From assembly GCA_031550535.1 (NCBI GenBank), contig JAVBOM010000030.1, positions 38,244 through 102,243 of the forward strand: a DNA stretch of 64,000 nt, written 5' to 3'. Made by a program: the position numbers and the translations under genes. This document shows, piece by piece, positions 24,524 through 32,509 of the stretch (its first letter is position 1; each line of letters begins with the position of its first letter). The notes under the pieces were generated by a model. The model was not told the origin of the DNA and did not search any database. It was given only the letters and a program-made list of their open reading frames with translations. Source of the stretch: Avichristensenella sp031550535. GTDB lineage: Bacteria > Bacillota > Clostridia > Christensenellales > Aristaeellaceae.

Positions 24524-25018
24524 TCACCCCTCCCATCCCTTCAGGCAGAACGCCTTCGCGTCCGCCGCCCGCATGGTGGCGAGGATGCCGTCCAAATGGT
24601 CGTACTCATGCTGCAGCAATTCCGCGAGATCGCCCGAAAGGGCCATCTCGCGGTCCATCCAGTCCATGTCCTTGAAGCGGATGTAGCAGCGGCGGTGGCG
24701 CAACACGCGCACCAGGAGGCCGGGGAAGGACATGCAGTCGTCCAGCACCTCCATCATGTCGTCTGATGGAAACGTCAGAACGGGGTTGAGGAACGCGACC
24801 GGCTCGCCGCCTGGGGCGCGCATGTACAGCACTCGCTTTGGCACGCCGATCTGCGGCGCGGCGATGGCCCGGCCCGCACCGTGCCTCGCTCGGTAGTCCA
24901 ACAGTGTGTCGTTCAGATCCTGCACGACGGGCCGGAGCGCGGAAAGCTCGTCCCGCCGGACCGGGGCGCTCGTTTCGTACAGGCGCGGATCGCCCAGCAG
25001 CAAAATGGGGCGCACCAT
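24524..25018 (-). CDS. def: Peptide deformylase (divergent active-site motif)
   Basis: Removes the N-formyl group from new proteins. The 164-residue protein has motif 1 GAGRAIAAPQIGV, a motif 2 region LDDCMSFPG with the metal Cys95, and motif 3 QHEYDHLDG with His137, Glu138 and His141. Motif 2 is normally EGCLS; here Gly and Leu are changed (DDCMS), typical of divergent second copies. It is the last gene of a minus-strand operon; GtrA ends 5 bp upstream. All metal ligands and the catalytic Glu are present, so activity is likely, but the main cellular deformylase may lie elsewhere. Confidence 0.88.
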   Translation of the reverse strand: MVRPILLLGDPRLYETSAPVRRDELSALRPVVQDLNDTLLDYRARHGAGRAIAAPQIGVPKRVLYMRAPGGEPVAFLNPVLTFPSDDMMEVLDDCMSFPGLLVRVLRHRRCYIRFKDMDWMDREMALSGDLAELLQHEYDHLDGILATMRAADAKAFCLKGWEG

Positions 25019-25023
25019 GGCCC

Positions 25024-25446
25024 TCACCCCTTCCCCTTCCGAAACACCACCAGCTTGCTCAGCACGTAGTTCAGCGCGACGACGACGACGTTGCACACGA
25101 TGTTGGCAATATTCTCGTCCCAAGCGCCATGCTCCACGGTGAGATACAGAAAACCCTCGGCGAAAAGCAGCGTGAGTAGGCGCATGGCCACGAAACTGAC
25201 AACCTCGCGCAGGAACGCCTTCCGGTCCCGCGTCTCGCTGCGGAACACCACCCACTTGCTGCCCACGAACGCGAACGCGATGGCCAGCGCGGACGCCATC
25301 ACCTTGGCGATGAGGTAATCGATGCCCAGCGCGCGGGTGAACAGCGCGAAGGTAACGATGTCGATGCCGGTCGTCACGCCGCCGATGAACAGGTAGCGGA
25401 TCAGTTCCCCGTGGCGCTCGTACAGCGCGAGCAGTTTTTTACGCAT
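25024..25446 (-). CDS. GtrA-like membrane protein
   Basis: Four-helix membrane protein of the GtrA family, proposed to flip or handle lipid-linked sugars for glycosylation. The start at 25446 (MRKKLLALYERHGELIRYLFIGG) is preceded by AAAGG. Signature features: FIGGVTTGIDI in helix 1, FVGSKWVVFRS between helices 2 and 3, and the terminal NYVLSKLVVFRKGKG. It is 140 aa and lies between a GNAT gene and def. It may work with the large GT-C enzyme at 5602-9471, but they are far apart and the link is only an inference. Confidence 0.88.
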   Translation of the reverse strand: MRKKLLALYERHGELIRYLFIGGVTTGIDIVTFALFTRALGIDYLIAKVMASALAIAFAFVGSKWVVFRSETRDRKAFLREVVSFVAMRLLTLLFAEGFLYLTVEHGAWDENIANIVCNVVVVALNYVLSKLVVFRKGKG

Positions 25447-25476
25447 GCAAATGCCTTTCAACGATGCAGTGATCAA

Positions 25477-26019
25477 TCATAATGTCATGCTCATCCAGTA
25501 GCCGTCGCGGTACGTGCCGTCGGCCAGCTTCCGCTCGTGTTTCATCATGCCGTCCACGGTGAAGCCCACGCGCATGTACAGCGCGATGGCCCGGGTGTTC
25601 GCGGTGTCCACGGTAAGCGTGGCCCGCTCCACACCGCTTTGGCGCAGCCAGGACAGCGCGGCCTCCATCAGCGCGCGGCCGATGCCCATGCCCCAGTGCG
25701 CCTCTTCGATGGCGATGCCGAGCTGGCCGATGTGCCGGGTGCGCAGGCGCGTATCAAAGAAAGCGCCGCTGGAGCCAACGGGCCGTCCGGCCACCTCCGC
25801 CAGCAGCAGCAGGCGGTTGTCCGCGTCGCGCTGCGCCTGGATGTACGCGCGCTCCTCGTCCTCGGTCATGGTCAGTTCGCCCGGCTCGCGCGTGAGGAAC
25901 GTCGTTTCCTCGTCATAGCGCCGCAGGAGCGCGAGCAGCGCGGGCGCGTCATCCGGCTCGGCGTTCCGCAGGGTGACGAGCTTGCCGGAGAGCTTGTAGT
26001 CTTCCCGGAAAAGGGCCAT
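25477..26019 (-). CDS. GNAT acetyltransferase (RimJ/RimL-like)
   Basis: Acetyl-CoA-dependent N-acetyltransferase of unknown substrate. The 180-residue protein runs MALFREDYKLSGKLVTLRNAEPDDAP, then the GNAT motif A region LGIAIEEAHWGMGIGRALMEAALSW and NTRAIALYMRVGFTVDGMMKHE. The second ATG (26019) is chosen because AAAGGAG would be only 2 nt from the first (26025). It is one of four GNATs in this operon. Confidence 0.85.
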   Translation of the reverse strand: MALFREDYKLSGKLVTLRNAEPDDAPALLALLRRYDEETTFLTREPGELTMTEDEERAYIQAQRDADNRLLLLAEVAGRPVGSSGAFFDTRLRTRHIGQLGIAIEEAHWGMGIGRALMEAALSWLRQSGVERATLTVDTANTRAIALYMRVGFTVDGMMKHERKLADGTYRDGYWMSMTL

Positions 26020-26077
26020 TTGCATCGCTCCTTTGATAATGCCTATCGTGTTCCTCTCGCGGTTCCTTCTGATTCGT

Positions 26078-26650
26078 TCACTCTTTGCCGCCCCGCCGCC
26101 GCTCCTCCCATTCCGCCTGCAGCGCACTATACATGCGCATGTCACCCCAGGTGCCGTCCTTGCGATGGTAGTCCTCCCGCAGTGTGCCCTCGTACACCAG
26201 GCCGTTTTTCTGCATCACGCGGCCGGACGCGGGGTTTTGCACGTCATGGCGCATGCTGATGCGGTGCAGGCCCACCTCGAAGAACAGATAGTCCAGCACC
26301 GTGGCGAGCGCCTCGGCCGCGATGCCCCGGCCCCAGTACGCCCGGCCGATGCAGTAGCCGATCTCGGCGCTGTCGTGCTCGCAATCCAGGTGCACGACCG
26401 AGATGGCGCCGATGGGTGTGCCGTTCAGCTCAATGAGCCAGTTATAGTAGCGGGCGCCGTCGTACTTTTCCAGCCAGGAGCCCAGGACACCACGCGTCGT
26501 GTCGACGTTCGGGTGCGGATACCAGCAGAGATATTTTGTCACGAGCGGATCGGATGCCCAGTTCTGGTACATGGCCTCCGCGTCGTCCATTTCAAACCGG
26601 CGCAGGATAAGGCGCTCGGACCGGAGCGCCTGGGTACCCTTGTGTGTCAT
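26078..26650 (-). CDS. GNAT acetyltransferase (RimJ/RimL-like)
   Basis: 190-residue N-acetyltransferase with the layout typical of ribosomal-protein acetyltransferase relatives: LRSERLILRRFEMDDAEAM start, GAISVVHLDCEHDSAEIGYCIGRAYWGRGIAAEAL motif A, and NPASGRVMQKNGLVYEGTLRE. The start at 26650 has GGAGGC upstream and overlaps the preceding gene's stop by ATGA. A 58-bp gap separates it from the next GNAT. Substrate unknown. Confidence 0.88.
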   Translation of the reverse strand: MTHKGTQALRSERLILRRFEMDDAEAMYQNWASDPLVTKYLCWYPHPNVDTTRGVLGSWLEKYDGARYYNWLIELNGTPIGAISVVHLDCEHDSAEIGYCIGRAYWGRGIAAEALATVLDYLFFEVGLHRISMRHDVQNPASGRVMQKNGLVYEGTLREDYHRKDGTWGDMRMYSALQAEWEERRRGGKE

Positions 26651-27174
26651 GCGTTTGCCTCCAAGCCAGCCATCCGGCGCAGCGTGTCGCCGGTCAGGCG
26701 GTATGTCGTCCATTCGTCCATCGGCACGGCGCCGAGGGACAGGTAAAAATCAATGCTGGGCTGGTTCCAGTCCAGACACCACCATTCCAGGCGGCCGCAG
26801 CCGCGCTCCAGCGCGATCCCCGCCAGCCTGCGGAGCATCGCCGTGCCGTAGCCCCGGCCACGGTGCGCGGGCAGGACGAACAGGTCTTCCAGATACACCC
26901 CCGCGCGGCCCAGGAAGGTGGAAAAATTGTGGAAGAACAGCGCGAAAGCGACGGTTTCACCCGCGATTTCGCCCAGGATGACCTCCGCGCGCCGCAGCGC
27001 GAACAGTTCCTCGCGCAGCAGCGCCTCGGTGGCGATCACCTGGTCCGCCATCCGCTCGTACTCCGCCAACCCCCGGATGAACGCGAGGATGGCGGGGACG
27101 TCGGCCTCCGTGGCAAAGCGGATGGACAGCCCGGATTTGTCCAGGATCGGATTCTGGCCGGGTTCACTGCGCAT
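26647..27174 (-). CDS. GNAT acetyltransferase resembling diamine/spermidine N-acetyltransferases
   Basis: 175-residue protein with SIRFATEADVPAILAFIRGLAEYERM at the start, LYLEDLFV-like strand (VYLEDLFVLPAHRGRGYG) and WCLDWNQPSIDFYLSLGAVPMDEWTTYRL. This arrangement matches the SSAT-like subgroup that acetylates polyamines or thialysine-type amines. The start at 27174 follows GGAGGAAA and overlaps the upstream GNAT by 11 bp. The polyamine role is an inference from the subgroup signature. Confidence 0.82.
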   Translation of the reverse strand: MRSEPGQNPILDKSGLSIRFATEADVPAILAFIRGLAEYERMADQVIATEALLREELFALRRAEVILGEIAGETVAFALFFHNFSTFLGRAGVYLEDLFVLPAHRGRGYGTAMLRRLAGIALERGCGRLEWWCLDWNQPSIDFYLSLGAVPMDEWTTYRLTGDTLRRMAGLEANA

Positions 27175-27751
27175 GCGCGGTTTCCTCCTTTGCGTTGTTG
27201 CCCCGCGCCACGGGCCATTCGTCCCGGAGGATCGCGTAGACATAGGTGTCCTGCCACGCGGGCGCGCCGGGGCGGGAGGCGGGAGCATCCAGGCGAAAAT
27301 GCGCTTCGCGCCGCATGCCCAGCCGCTCCAGCAGCCGGCAGGACGCGCGGTTCTCCGGGGAGCACTGCGCGTACACGCGGCGCGCGCCCTCCGCGAACGC
27401 GCGGTCCACCACGGCCCGCGCGGCCTCGGTGGCGTACCCGCGCCCCCATGCGTCGCGCGCGAGCACGCAGCCCAACTCCCGGCCGCCGTGCGCGCGCGCG
27501 TCCAGGTATACATTGCCAATCAGCGAGCCGTCCTTGCGGCAGACGGCCCAGAACGCCTTGTTATCCGCCCGGGCGAGCGCCTCGTAGCGGCTCGCGGCCT
27601 CTGTGAAGGGGCCATATGGCTCAAAGCGGACGACCTCGGGATCGGACAGGGCTCTGTGCAGCGCGGGCCAGTCGCCCGGCTGGAAGCGGCGCAGCGTCAG
27701 CCGCCGGGTTTCGATCCGGTCCGCCTGTCCCTTAGAAAAATCGCAGATCAT
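27164..27751 (-). CDS. GNAT acetyltransferase (RimJ/RimL-like)
   Basis: 195-residue N-acetyltransferase: RIETRRLTLRRFQPGDWPALHRAL start, IGNVYLDARAHGGRELGCVLARDAWGRGYATEAARAV motif A, and NRASCRLLERLGMRREAHFR. The start at 27751 overlaps the stop of the upstream metallo-hydrolase gene (ATGA), and its 3' end overlaps the next GNAT. Substrate unknown. Confidence 0.87.
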   Translation of the reverse strand: MICDFSKGQADRIETRRLTLRRFQPGDWPALHRALSDPEVVRFEPYGPFTEAASRYEALARADNKAFWAVCRKDGSLIGNVYLDARAHGGRELGCVLARDAWGRGYATEAARAVVDRAFAEGARRVYAQCSPENRASCRLLERLGMRREAHFRLDAPASRPGAPAWQDTYVYAILRDEWPVARGNNAKEETAHAQ

Positions 27752-28596
27752 AGCGCAATCCTCATGCCGTCAAAGGCGAAGGAGACGCCGTCATACCGCG
27801 CCTCCAGCCGGGTGTAATCGTCAAAGGACTTGCCCCAATCCTCCTCGATGTGCGTGACGATGACGCGGCCGAAGCCGTACCGCTCCTTCAGCGAGAGGAT
27901 TTCGTCCATCGAGAACAGCGTGTCCCGCAGGGGGTTCGCGGGGGAGAGCGTCACGCCGCCGCGCAGCGTATCGCCCACGATGGTGTTGCCGATGACCAGG
28001 ACATCCGCGCCCTGCAGCAGCGGATGATCCGGGAAGGGCTTGACATCGCACGGCGCGTAGACGAGGCGTTTTTCTTCTTTTTGAAACACGAACACCGTGA
28101 CCTCCCGCCGCTCGTCCACGGGAAGTAGCGTCAACCGGATCGGGCCAAAATCAACGCTTTCCCGCACCACCTCGCGGCGGATGAGGCGCATGTGCTCATA
28201 GTAGTCCAGAAACGGGCCGAACTTGCTCCCGATGGCGTTCACGTCGCGCAGCACGTTGTCCAGCGCCATGACACGGATGGGGGAGGGGTCAAACGTATTT
28301 TCCGATAGCGCGAGCCAGTCCAGGCGCAACAGCTCGACGACGCGCATGCCGAGCGTGTGGTCCGGGTCCCAGTGGCTGTACGCGATGGCGTCCACGGCAT
28401 CGATCCCGGCTATGTCCAGCGCCTCCGCGATGTCCTCCGGCGTATCCACGAGCAGGCGCGCGTCCGCGCAATACAGGCTGCACCCCCGGCGGCTGTACGG
28501 AGCGCCCTTCGCGCGGGCCTCCTCGCAGACGGGGCAGCGGCACAGGGGCCGGGGCAGCTTCACGCACCCGCCGGACCCGACGATGACGAATTCCAT
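27748..28596 (-). CDS. PhnP-like metallo-beta-lactamase-fold hydrolase
   Basis: First gene of the minus-strand operon, with AAAGGAG before the ATG. The 282-residue protein begins FVIVGSGGCVKLPRPLCRCPVCEEA, a Cys-rich N-terminus like the structural zinc site of PhnP, then RRGCSLY and LLVDTPEDIAEAL. The metal motif appears as YSHWDPDHTLG, with further His in VTHIEEDWG. PhnP acts on cyclic phosphodiesters; here the reaction is unassigned. No other phosphonate gene is nearby. Confidence 0.82.
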   Translation of the reverse strand: MEFVIVGSGGCVKLPRPLCRCPVCEEARAKGAPYSRRGCSLYCADARLLVDTPEDIAEALDIAGIDAVDAIAYSHWDPDHTLGMRVVELLRLDWLALSENTFDPSPIRVMALDNVLRDVNAIGSKFGPFLDYYEHMRLIRREVVRESVDFGPIRLTLLPVDERREVTVFVFQKEEKRLVYAPCDVKPFPDHPLLQGADVLVIGNTIVGDTLRGGVTLSPANPLRDTLFSMDEILSLKERYGFGRVIVTHIEEDWGKSFDDYTRLEARYDGVSFAFDGMRIAL

Positions 28597-28797
28597 GAAA
28601 ACTCCTTTATTGGGGCAAGCCCGCGTAAAGGGGACACGTCCCCCTTACGGTATCCCCCTGACGAAAGAATGTTTTCCGCCGGCTTCGCCTCTGGAAAACT
28701 CCCCGCCCGCCCGGCGAAGCCGGGCGATACGATTGAAGTCGAGGGGCTCCGGCCCCTCGAGCGCCTTGGGTTCGAGGAAGATAACGCCACGTTGTAG
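28597..28797. repeat. Hairpin-rich intergenic region
   Basis: Contains GTAAAGGGGAC / TCCCCCTTAC (28634-28659), GTTTTCC / GGAAAAC (about 28671-28700), CCCGGCGAAGCCGGG (28708-28726), and TCGAGGGGC / GCCCCTCGA (28739-28761). Resembles the hairpin mosaic at 59160-59320. No T runs, so not classical terminators. Confidence 0.6.
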
Positions 28798-29247
28798 TCA
28801 TTGCGGCAGCTTTTTCGCGAAGCAGACGATGCGGTTTGCCTCCCGGAAGCCGAGCGCCCGGTGAAACAGGACGCTGAGCGTGTTGCGCAGCTCACAATCG
28901 CTCGCGAACTCCGCGCAGCCGCGTTCCACGGCCCATGCCTCGCACGCCTCAGCCAGCGCGCGGCCCATGCCCTGACGGCGTGCCGCCTCGCTGACGAAAA
29001 CGCCCTCCAGGTAGCCGACCGGGCTGGTGCGCGTACCCTCGACATAATCCCGCCGGAGCGAGCACTGCGCGAAGCCCTGCACCCCGCCGTCGTCCACGGC
29101 GACGAGCACGGCCGTGTCCCCGGATTCGCTTTCGATGCAGCCGGCGATCTCGTCAAACAGTTCGTTCATATCGTGCCCGGGCCACAGGAGCAGCGCGAGC
29201 GCCGTCACGGCCCAGGCATCCTTACGGCTCGCGCGCCGTACCGTCAT
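28798..29247 (-). CDS. AAC(6')-I-like aminoglycoside N-acetyltransferase
   Basis: 149-residue GNAT protein whose conserved blocks match chromosomal aminoglycoside 6'-N-acetyltransferases: the N-terminal WAVTALALLLWPG block, QGFAQCSLRRDYVEGT followed by SPVGYLEGVFV, RRQGMGRALAEACEAWA, CAEFASDCELRNTLSVLFHRALGF and the terminal RIVCFAKKL. GAGGTGAT precedes the ATG at 29247. It is separated from the GNAT operon by a repeat region and may be transcribed alone. Whether it confers resistance or acts on another amine cannot be told from sequence, but the subgroup match is closer than for the other GNATs here. Confidence 0.75.
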   Translation of the reverse strand: MTVRRASRKDAWAVTALALLLWPGHDMNELFDEIAGCIESESGDTAVLVAVDDGGVQGFAQCSLRRDYVEGTRTSPVGYLEGVFVSEAARRQGMGRALAEACEAWAVERGCAEFASDCELRNTLSVLFHRALGFREANRIVCFAKKLPQ

Positions 29248-29385
29248 GGTATCACCTCACATGCATTATTCGGCATGGTTTTGGGTTTTCCTCCGCGCGC
29301 AATCGGGGGAAACATTTCGCGCGGCGGGACGCGCATGCCTGTCCCGGCAGGAGTTTCGCGCGGGGCGGCGAAAATCTCTCTCCAT

Positions 29386-29445
29386 GACGGCGCTGATTCG
29401 GAGAATCGGGCGCCATAAGGGGATTTCACCAGAAATCCCTACCTC
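29386..29445 (+). repeat. Family A palindromic repeat
   Basis: GGCGCTGATTCGG...AATCGGGCGCC, CATA spacer, then AGGGGATTTC / GAAATCCCT with loop ACCA and the usual ACCTC end. A near-consensus copy. Confidence 0.85.
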
Positions 29446-29517
29446 TGAACTGACAATCCTTGAACGGACCGCCTCTGAACAGAACAAAAGCCGACAAGAA
29501 AGGGTGTGCCTACTTTT

Positions 29518-30351
29518 ATGATGGAACTGCCGGAGTGCCTGGTCATCAGCGGGCAACTCAATGACGCCGTGCGCGGCAAGCGCATCACGGAGGTCATCGC
29601 GAACGCGTCGCCGCACGGCTTCGCGTGGTTTTTTGGCGACCCGGCGCTATATTCCGGCCTACTGACCGGGCGCACGCTCGGGGACGCGCGACCGGTCGGC
29701 GGGCAGGTGGAGATCGCGGCGGAAGGCGTCACGCTGCTGTTCAACGACGGCGTAAACCTGCGCTATCTCGTGCCCGGGGCCAAGCGCCCGGCCAAGCACC
29801 AGCTTTTGCTGGGGTTTGAGGACGGGTCGGCGTTGGTGTGCAGCGTGCAGATGTACGGCGGCATGGCGGCGTTCCCGGACGGGACGAACGACAACCCGTA
29901 TTACCACGTGGCGCTGGATAAGCCCTCGCCCCTCACGGACGCGTTCAACGAGGCGTACTTCCTGGCCATTTTTGACGCGGCAAAGCCGTCGCTCAGCGCG
30001 AAGGCGCTGCTGGCCACGGAACAGCGCATGCCCGGCCTTGGCAACGGCGTGTTGCAGGACATTCTGTTCCTGGCGGGTCTGCACCCGCAGCGGCCGATCT
30101 CCACCATCGACGGCGCGCGGCGGAGGGCACTGTTCCGCACGGTGAAGGACACGCTGCGCCGCATGGCGGACGAGGGCGGCCGCGATGTGGAGAAGGACAT
30201 ATACGGCAAGCCCGGCGGCTACCGGACGCTGCTCTCGCGCAAGACGGTGGAGCTGCCGTGCCCGAAGTGCGGCGGCATGATCACGCGCAAGGCGTACTTG
30301 GGCGGGAACGTGTACTTCTGTGAGACGTGTCAGCCGCTGGTGAAGGCGTAA
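29518..30351 (+). CDS. Fpg/Nei-family DNA glycosylase-like protein lacking the N-terminal proline
   Basis: Base-excision-repair family protein. The usual Fpg/Nei start is MPELPE, where Pro1 of the mature enzyme is the Schiff-base nucleophile; here it reads MMELPECLVISG, so the proline is absent whichever ATG (29518 or 29521) is used. The rest is well kept: helix-two-turn-helix LATEQRMPGLGNGVLQDILF, GGRDVEKDIYGKPGGY, and a C-terminal zinc finger CPKCGGMITRK with VYFCETCQ. A Firmicutes subgroup with this N-terminus exists. It may bind lesions or use another residue. Length about 278 aa. Confidence 0.85.
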   Translation: MMELPECLVISGQLNDAVRGKRITEVIANASPHGFAWFFGDPALYSGLLTGRTLGDARPVGGQVEIAAEGVTLLFNDGVNLRYLVPGAKRPAKHQLLLGFEDGSALVCSVQMYGGMAAFPDGTNDNPYYHVALDKPSPLTDAFNEAYFLAIFDAAKPSLSAKALLATEQRMPGLGNGVLQDILFLAGLHPQRPISTIDGARRRALFRTVKDTLRRMADEGGRDVEKDIYGKPGGYRTLLSRKTVELPCPKCGGMITRKAYLGGNVYFCETCQPLVKA

Positions 30352-30376
30352 GAAAAAATAGAAGGGGGAGGATGCC

Positions 30377-31237
30377 ATGATGCCGGAGGAGCGCCCCGTT
30401 GTCGCCCTGCTGTATGATTTTGACAAGACGCTCTGCACAAAGGACATGCAGGAATACACGTTCATCCCGGAAGTTGTGAACATGCGGGCGAAGGATTTCT
30501 GGAACAAGTCCGGCGAGCTCGCGAAATCGCAGGGCATGGACGGCATCCTCGCCTATATGCACACCATGCTGCAGGAGGCCAAGTACAAGAACCAGCCGAT
30601 CGGCCGCGACGATTTCGTGGCGCTGGGCAAGGACCTGGAGCTATACCCGGGCGTGGAGGGCTGGTTTGAGCGCGTTAATCAGTTCGGCGAACAAAATGAC
30701 GTGCAGGTCGAGCACTACATCATCTCGTCCGGCCTGCGCGAGATCATCCAGGGGTCCAGCATCTACGATAACTTCCATGAGGTGTTCGCCTGCGAGTTTT
30801 TCTACGATGCCAGCGGTGTCGCCTGCTGGCCGAAAAACGTCGTCAACTACACCACCAAAACGCAGTTCCTCTACCGCATCAACAAGGGCATCCTCGACCT
30901 CTCGGACGAAAAGGGGCTGAACAAGTACATGCCCGAGGACGACCGCCCTGTGCCGTTCCGCAACATGATCTACATCGGCGACGGCCTCACGGACGTGCCC
31001 TGCATGAAGCTCGTCAAGGTCAACGGCGGCTATTCCATCGCCGTCTACCCGGCGGGGAAGATGAGCGCGGACGCCAAGGCCCTGCTGCGCGACGGGCGCG
31101 TGGATTTCCTCACCCCCGCCAACTATAGCGAGGGGAGCGAGTTGGACGGACTCGTCCGGGACATGATCCGCAAGATGGCCGTCGTGGACAGCCTGAAGAA
31201 AAAGAGCAAACAGCAGATGGACGCGCTGAAGGCATAG
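30377..31237 (+). CDS. HAD-family phosphatase
   Basis: 286-residue haloacid-dehalogenase-superfamily hydrolase. Motif I is DFDKT (nucleophile D14, second Asp16), motif II IISSG, and motif III/IV IYIGDGLTDVPCMKLV. A helical cap lies at about 30-110. GGGGGAGG precedes the ATG at 30377. It is 25 bp after the glycosylase gene and 29 bp before the reductase, so the three may form an operon. The substrate is unknown. Confidence 0.87.
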   Translation: MMPEERPVVALLYDFDKTLCTKDMQEYTFIPEVVNMRAKDFWNKSGELAKSQGMDGILAYMHTMLQEAKYKNQPIGRDDFVALGKDLELYPGVEGWFERVNQFGEQNDVQVEHYIISSGLREIIQGSSIYDNFHEVFACEFFYDASGVACWPKNVVNYTTKTQFLYRINKGILDLSDEKGLNKYMPEDDRPVPFRNMIYIGDGLTDVPCMKLVKVNGGYSIAVYPAGKMSADAKALLRDGRVDFLTPANYSEGSELDGLVRDMIRKMAVVDSLKKKSKQQMDALKA

Positions 31238-31266
31238 AATGGACACAAAAGAAGGAGGTTCTCGAT

Positions 31267-32406
31267 ATGATCTACCGGGAATTGGGTAAAACGGGCAAAA
31301 GCGTAAGTGAAATCGGGCTTGGCTGCGAGCACCTGGACGGCAAGCCGTATGCGCAGGCGGAAGCCACCATCCACAGCGCGATGGAGCACGGCATCAACAT
31401 TTTCGATGTGTTCATGCCGGGGAAAGAGGTGCGGGAAAACATCGCCAAGGCGCTCGGCGCAAGGCGCGGCGATGTGATGATCCAAGGGCATATCGGCTCC
31501 ACGGACATCAACCGGCAGTACGACATCAGCCGCGACTTGCCCACCGTGAAGAAATACTTCGAGGATCTGCTCCGGATCTTCGGGCACATCGATTTTGGCA
31601 TGATGTTTTTCATCGACTCGGCGGAGGACTACAGCGGCGTGTTCGATACGGGCTTTGCCGATTATGTGCAAAAGCTGAAGCAGAACGGCGACATCGGGCA
31701 CATCGGCTTTAGCTCGCACAACCCGGAAACCGCCATGCGCGCCATCAACACGGGCCTTCCGGAACTGATGCTGTTCAGCATCAACCCCGCGTTTGACATG
31801 CTGCCCTCCGGCGAATACGTTTTTGACCACGTGGATAGCGGGTTCGGCGCGCAGCTTTTCCGGGGCCTTGACCCCAAGCGCGCGGAGCTGTACAAGCTGT
31901 GCACGCAAAAGCAGGTCGGCATCACCGTGATGAAGACGCTCGGCGGCGGCAAGCTGGTCTCCAAGGAGCACACGCCGTTCGGCGAGCCGCTTACCGTTCC
32001 GCAGTGCATGCACTACGCGCTGTCGCGCCCTGCGGTCGCCAGCGTGATGCTTGGCTGCAAGGCACCCGAGGAAGTGGAAGCCGCCGTGAAATACTATGAC
32101 CTGAGCGACGCGGAAAAGGACTATGCCGGGGTGCTGGGCACCATGCGCAATGACTTCAGGGGCAACTGCGTCTATTGCGGGCACTGCCAGCCCTGCCCCG
32201 CCCAGATCGACATCGCCGCCGTGAACAAATATCTGGACATCGCGTGCCTGGACGCGGCGCACATCCCGCCTTCCATCCGCTCGCACTACGCGGGGCTGCC
32301 CGCCAAGGGGAGCGACTGCATCCAGTGCGGCAACTGCGAGAGCCGCTGCCCCTTCGGTGTGCCGATTATCCAGAACATGGCCAAAGCGGAGGAGATGCTG
32401 GGGTAA
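31267..32406 (+). CDS. Aldo/keto reductase with C-terminal 4Fe-4S ferredoxin domain
   Basis: 379-residue oxidoreductase. An aldo/keto reductase barrel (about 1-280: MIYRELGKTGKSVSEIGLGCEHL, HIGFSSHNPETAM) is joined to a ferredoxin-like domain with two Cys clusters: CVYCGHCQPCP near 300 and CIQCGNCESRCPFG near 351. This fusion is common in anaerobes. The active-site segment reads NIFDVFMPGKEV where classical AKRs have D-x-x-x-Y, so the catalytic Tyr is not evident. AAGGAGG precedes the start. Confidence 0.88.
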   Translation: MIYRELGKTGKSVSEIGLGCEHLDGKPYAQAEATIHSAMEHGINIFDVFMPGKEVRENIAKALGARRGDVMIQGHIGSTDINRQYDISRDLPTVKKYFEDLLRIFGHIDFGMMFFIDSAEDYSGVFDTGFADYVQKLKQNGDIGHIGFSSHNPETAMRAINTGLPELMLFSINPAFDMLPSGEYVFDHVDSGFGAQLFRGLDPKRAELYKLCTQKQVGITVMKTLGGGKLVSKEHTPFGEPLTVPQCMHYALSRPAVASVMLGCKAPEEVEAAVKYYDLSDAEKDYAGVLGTMRNDFRGNCVYCGHCQPCPAQIDIAAVNKYLDIACLDAAHIPPSIRSHYAGLPAKGSDCIQCGNCESRCPFGVPIIQNMAKAEEMLG

Positions 32407-32426
32407 GCGGAACGAACACAGACGAA

Positions 32427-32504
32427 TAAAAAAGACGGGGCGGCGCGCCGGGAAGGAACAGCGCGGGGGAGTACCCCGCCGTTCCTTCCTGATCGCGCCG
32501 CCCC
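32427..32504 (-). terminator. Long-stem terminator for the aminotransferase operon
   Basis: On the minus strand GGGGCGGCGCG pairs with CGCGCCGCCCC, with an inner GGAAGGAAC / GTTCCTTCC and GCGGGG / CCCCGC stem, followed by TCTTTTTT. The plus strand lacks a T run. Confidence 0.8.
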
Positions 32505-32509
32505 GCTCC

